This document shows positions 4,216 through 6,183 of a DNA stretch of 6,183 nucleotides, one piece after another (the first letter of the stretch is position 1; every line of letters starts with the position of its first letter). The DNA lies in contig JAJYGE010000442.1 of the NCBI GenBank assembly GCA_021785155.1, forward strand, positions 1 to 6,183. Direction: 5' to 3'. Source of the stretch: Planctomycetota bacterium. GTDB taxonomy: Bacteria > Planctomycetota > Phycisphaerae > WQYP01. The notes under the pieces were generated by a model, which was not told the DNA's origin, did not search any database, and worked only from the letters and a program-made list of their open reading frames with translations. The position numbers were made by a program, and so were the translations under genes.

Positions 4216-6147
4216 ATGAAGATCAAACACATTGTATCTCTCCTGGCTATAGTGCTGGCCGCCGCGATTCCGGCGATGGCAGTCATGAATGTCCGGGCGA
4301 CCATGCCGATTCAACAGGGTTCACCCGCGGATATGCCGGCAGGTCATCCGGAAATTGGCCCCGGTTCTCCGCAAGTTAATCCCATTGCCAGCATGAAGCT
4401 CATGCGGCGCACCGCGGCCATTCAGCATCAGAACCGCACCGCGTTCAAGAAGCAGATCAACCTTGCGCCGCTGCGTATTCTGGCGGTGCAAAACAATGAT
4501 CAGGTTAAAACCATTGCAAGTTGGGCCAGTGAAACGGTGCAAGCCATTTGTGGCTTTGACAGTATCAACGGGCAGGATCCGCTTTATACGGTATTGGATA
4601 TGGCGTTTCGCCCACAGGCCTGGGACAACCGGAACTGCATTTTTGTGGAAACGGTTCCGATCCGTGAACGGCTGGGTCGGCTGGTTTCCAAAGCGGAGGC
4701 TAAGCGCATCTTGCAGCAAGGCACGGTAAGCCCAGATTTTATGGCGCGTGCGGATGTGCATAAACTGCTGGTAAAAATCAGCTCTACTGCCGCGTTGAGT
4801 TCTGGTGTGGCGGAAGTCAGCAGAGCTCTGGAAACATTTCAGAATCTTTCCTCGGAAATGAAAATCGTACCGCCGGCGGCGGGGGAGAAATCGAAGGATT
4901 GGCTGGTACCGCTGGATTTGCTGCCGAACACCGGATCGGTGGTGCGCAAAATGCTTAAGATGAATGCCAATATTAAACCTGTTCCCGGTTACACCCGGCA
5001 ACAATCTCTAAGCATTGTCCTGGGCTTAATTTCATTGGGGCAGGGGTGGCAGGATAACAGCGCTTCGGAAGCCAATGAAGGCATTAAAACGCTGGCTAAG
5101 GTACTGCCGGTCATTAATCCGGCCGTTTATCCATCGCCTCTTAAGCGGCTGGTGGAACTGTGGTATGACCGGCTGTTTGATGGCACAATTGTGGGTGTAT
5201 TTCTTTATTTTATTTCGCTGACGCTCTTTGTTATTGCCGCCGTGGGCGCAGTACCGGCGGTGCGTAAGCCAGCTTTGATATTTTTTACCGCCGCCGTGCT
5301 GGTTCATGCGCTGTTCATGGGCGTGCGCTGGTGGCTGGCCGGGCGGATTCCCATTCAGAATGAATTCGAGAGCGTCCTGGGGTCGGCATTTGTCGGCTGC
5401 GTGATTGGCCTGATTTTGGAATATTGGAAGAAGAACAATCTCTTTGGCCTGGCCATGAGTTTTGTCGGCTTCCTGGCGATGACGGCGTGTTTTGTGGTGC
5501 CGTTTGTTTTGGGAGCCAATATCGGCGCGAATATCGGTCGCGTGGATGGTGTGCTGAATACGTATTGGCTTTATATTCATGTCAATACCGTCATCAGCAG
5601 TTATGCGTTAATTGCCGCGAGCTTCTGTCTGGGTGTGCTGTATCTGCTGGTGAAGTTGTATTATCGCATGAATCCCGGCGATGGCCCGGGGCATGGTGGC
5701 GGCCCGGCCATGACCATGGCCAGTGGTATTGGTTCATCCCTGGTGGCCGGCCATTTAGGGGATTTTTCACAAGCTCGTCCAACGGCGGCCTGTACGCCCG
5801 CAGCGATGGCGGATTTGGCGGTACGGCGCAATAAATTCCTGCTGCAACTGGATGCGGCCAATATAGTGATTTTGCAAATGGGGTTCTGGTTTCTGGGTTC
5901 CGGCATTATTTTTGGTGCCGTCTGGGCGGATTTCAGTTGGGGCCGGCCATGGGAATGGGATCCCAAGGAAACCTTTGCGCTGGTAACATGGCTGGTGTAT
6001 CTGATTATTGTGCATCTGCGTTTTGTAACCCCCAAATATCGACCTGATTGGACGGCGTGGCTTTCCGTGGTCGGCTTTGCGGTCATGATGTTTAACTGGA
6101 TTGGCGTGAACTTTTTCTACGTCGGCCTGCACAGTTACGCCACATGA
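4216..6147 (+). CDS. ccsA: CcsA/ResC-type cytochrome c haem lyase subunit with exported N-terminal domain
   Basis: This is the 643-residue haem-handling and ligating partner of ResB. A signal-peptide-like start (MKIKHIVSLL, with AMA at 20-22) leads to an external region of about 300 residues. About eight membrane segments follow (325-346, 351-368, 387-402, 408-433, 456-481, 549-570, 586-602, 611-628). The WWD haem-binding motif is WGRPWEWDPKE at 575-585, flanked by external-side histidines H455 (YIHVNTVISSYA) and H639 (VGLHSYAT, near the C-terminus); H600 in LIIVHLR is the likely membrane haem ligand. GRIPIQNEFES (376-386) matches the family's P-x-N-x-x-E element. ATG 4216 is preferred over an in-frame GTG at 4192 because AAGAGGTG (4203-4210) precedes it and the signal peptide then begins normally; the GTG lacks a Shine-Dalgarno. 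Oddities are a 60-residue Gly/Ala/His-rich cytoplasmic loop (482-545) and a degenerate version of the NGRxxPLD-like motif near residues 92-101. Confidence 0.94.
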   Translation: MKIKHIVSLLAIVLAAAIPAMAVMNVRATMPIQQGSPADMPAGHPEIGPGSPQVNPIASMKLMRRTAAIQHQNRTAFKKQINLAPLRILAVQNNDQVKTIASWASETVQAICGFDSINGQDPLYTVLDMAFRPQAWDNRNCIFVETVPIRERLGRLVSKAEAKRILQQGTVSPDFMARADVHKLLVKISSTAALSSGVAEVSRALETFQNLSSEMKIVPPAAGEKSKDWLVPLDLLPNTGSVVRKMLKMNANIKPVPGYTRQQSLSIVLGLISLGQGWQDNSASEANEGIKTLAKVLPVINPAVYPSPLKRLVELWYDRLFDGTIVGVFLYFISLTLFVIAAVGAVPAVRKPALIFFTAAVLVHALFMGVRWWLAGRIPIQNEFESVLGSAFVGCVIGLILEYWKKNNLFGLAMSFVGFLAMTACFVVPFVLGANIGANIGRVDGVLNTYWLYIHVNTVISSYALIAASFCLGVLYLLVKLYYRMNPGDGPGHGGGPAMTMASGIGSSLVAGHLGDFSQARPTAACTPAAMADLAVRRNKFLLQLDAANIVILQMGFWFLGSGIIFGAVWADFSWGRPWEWDPKETFALVTWLVYLIIVHLRFVTPKYRPDWTAWLSVVGFAVMMFNWIGVNFFYVGLHSYAT

Positions 6148-6183
6148 ATTTGGCATCGAAGTATCTTTTGGACAGGATGGTGC
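6144..6183 (+). CDS. Start of a third operon gene, function not determinable (runs off window)
   Basis: An ATG at 6144 overlaps the ccsA TGA (ATGA), and the frame stays open to the window end, giving MNLASKYLLDRMV. A 4-nt ATGA overlap is typical of translationally coupled operon genes. No clear Shine-Dalgarno precedes it inside ccsA, and a later in-frame ATG exists at 6177. Thirteen residues are too few to recognise a family; it may equally be a short chance frame. Confidence 0.4.
   Translation, partial: MNLASKYLLDRMV

Noticed and set aside
4321..5004. Minus-strand open frame of 227 codons
   Set aside because: Antisense shadow of the ccsA N-terminal region; Arg/His-rich composition and no domain or ribosome binding site.
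5032..5580. Minus-strand open frame of 182 codons
   Set aside because: Antisense to the membrane-segment-coding part of ccsA; composition rich in His, Gln and Arg is typical of the complement of hydrophobic codons.
1..6183. Mobile element, CRISPR array, tRNA or rRNA
   Set aside because: No transposase or integrase motifs, no regularly spaced direct repeats, and no conserved tRNA or rRNA segments were seen on reading both strands.

Overview
The window looks like part of a bacterial chromosome holding two functional blocks that face away from each other. The left block (about 1-1635, minus strand) is a BlaI/MecI-type winged-helix repressor followed by an overlapping BlaR1-like M56 membrane metallopeptidase. 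The right block (2102 to the window end, plus strand) is a System II (Ccs/Res) cytochrome c maturation operon: a ResB/CcsB-type protein, a large CcsA/ResC-type protein, and the first codons of a further gene overlapping the ccsA stop. A BlaI-M56 pair beside split resB and ccsA genes, with a ccsA carrying a long exported N-terminal region, is suggestive of Planctomycetota (perhaps a Phycisphaerae-like lineage). That assignment is inference from gene content only.

Left block. The M56 gene runs off the left edge, so only its first 417 codons are visible. These contain the zinc motif HELAH, a downstream EEACD motif and about five hydrophobic segments. Its ATG lies inside the 3' end of the repressor gene (14-nt overlap) with its own Shine-Dalgarno, so the two are almost certainly co-transcribed and co-translated. 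A well-formed sigma70-like promoter (TTGACC, 17 nt, TAATAT) sits 41-48 nt upstream of the repressor start at the -10 end. It is flanked by repeats of GGCGCTA/TAGCGCC that are good candidates for the repressor's own operators.

Intergenic region (1636-2101, 466 nt). It contains the repressor promoter and operators on the left, about 240 nt with no recognisable gene in the middle, and an AT-rich promoter region for the cytochrome operon on the right. That promoter region carries a perfect Crp-type site (TTGTGA-N6-TCACAA) centred about 42 nt before the predicted transcription start. This is the classical class II activator position, and the promoter has a good -10 (TACAAT) but no recognisable -35.

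Right block. ResB (696 aa) and CcsA (643 aa from the preferred ATG at 4216) together would form the haem-exporting and haem-attaching synthase that ligates haem to CXXCH apocytochromes outside the membrane. All four histidines expected of the CcsBA haem path are present: H138 of ResB, and H455, H600 and H639 of CcsA. So is the WWD motif (WGRPWEWD). The complex therefore looks intact, with lineage-specific additions: a large external ResB domain, an exported N-terminal CcsA domain with a degenerate motif, and a Gly/Ala/His-rich cytoplasmic loop. No mobile element, CRISPR array, tRNA or rRNA was seen. The gene content itself is known biology; the least explained parts are the intergenic control sequences and the cysteine cluster in the M56 protein.
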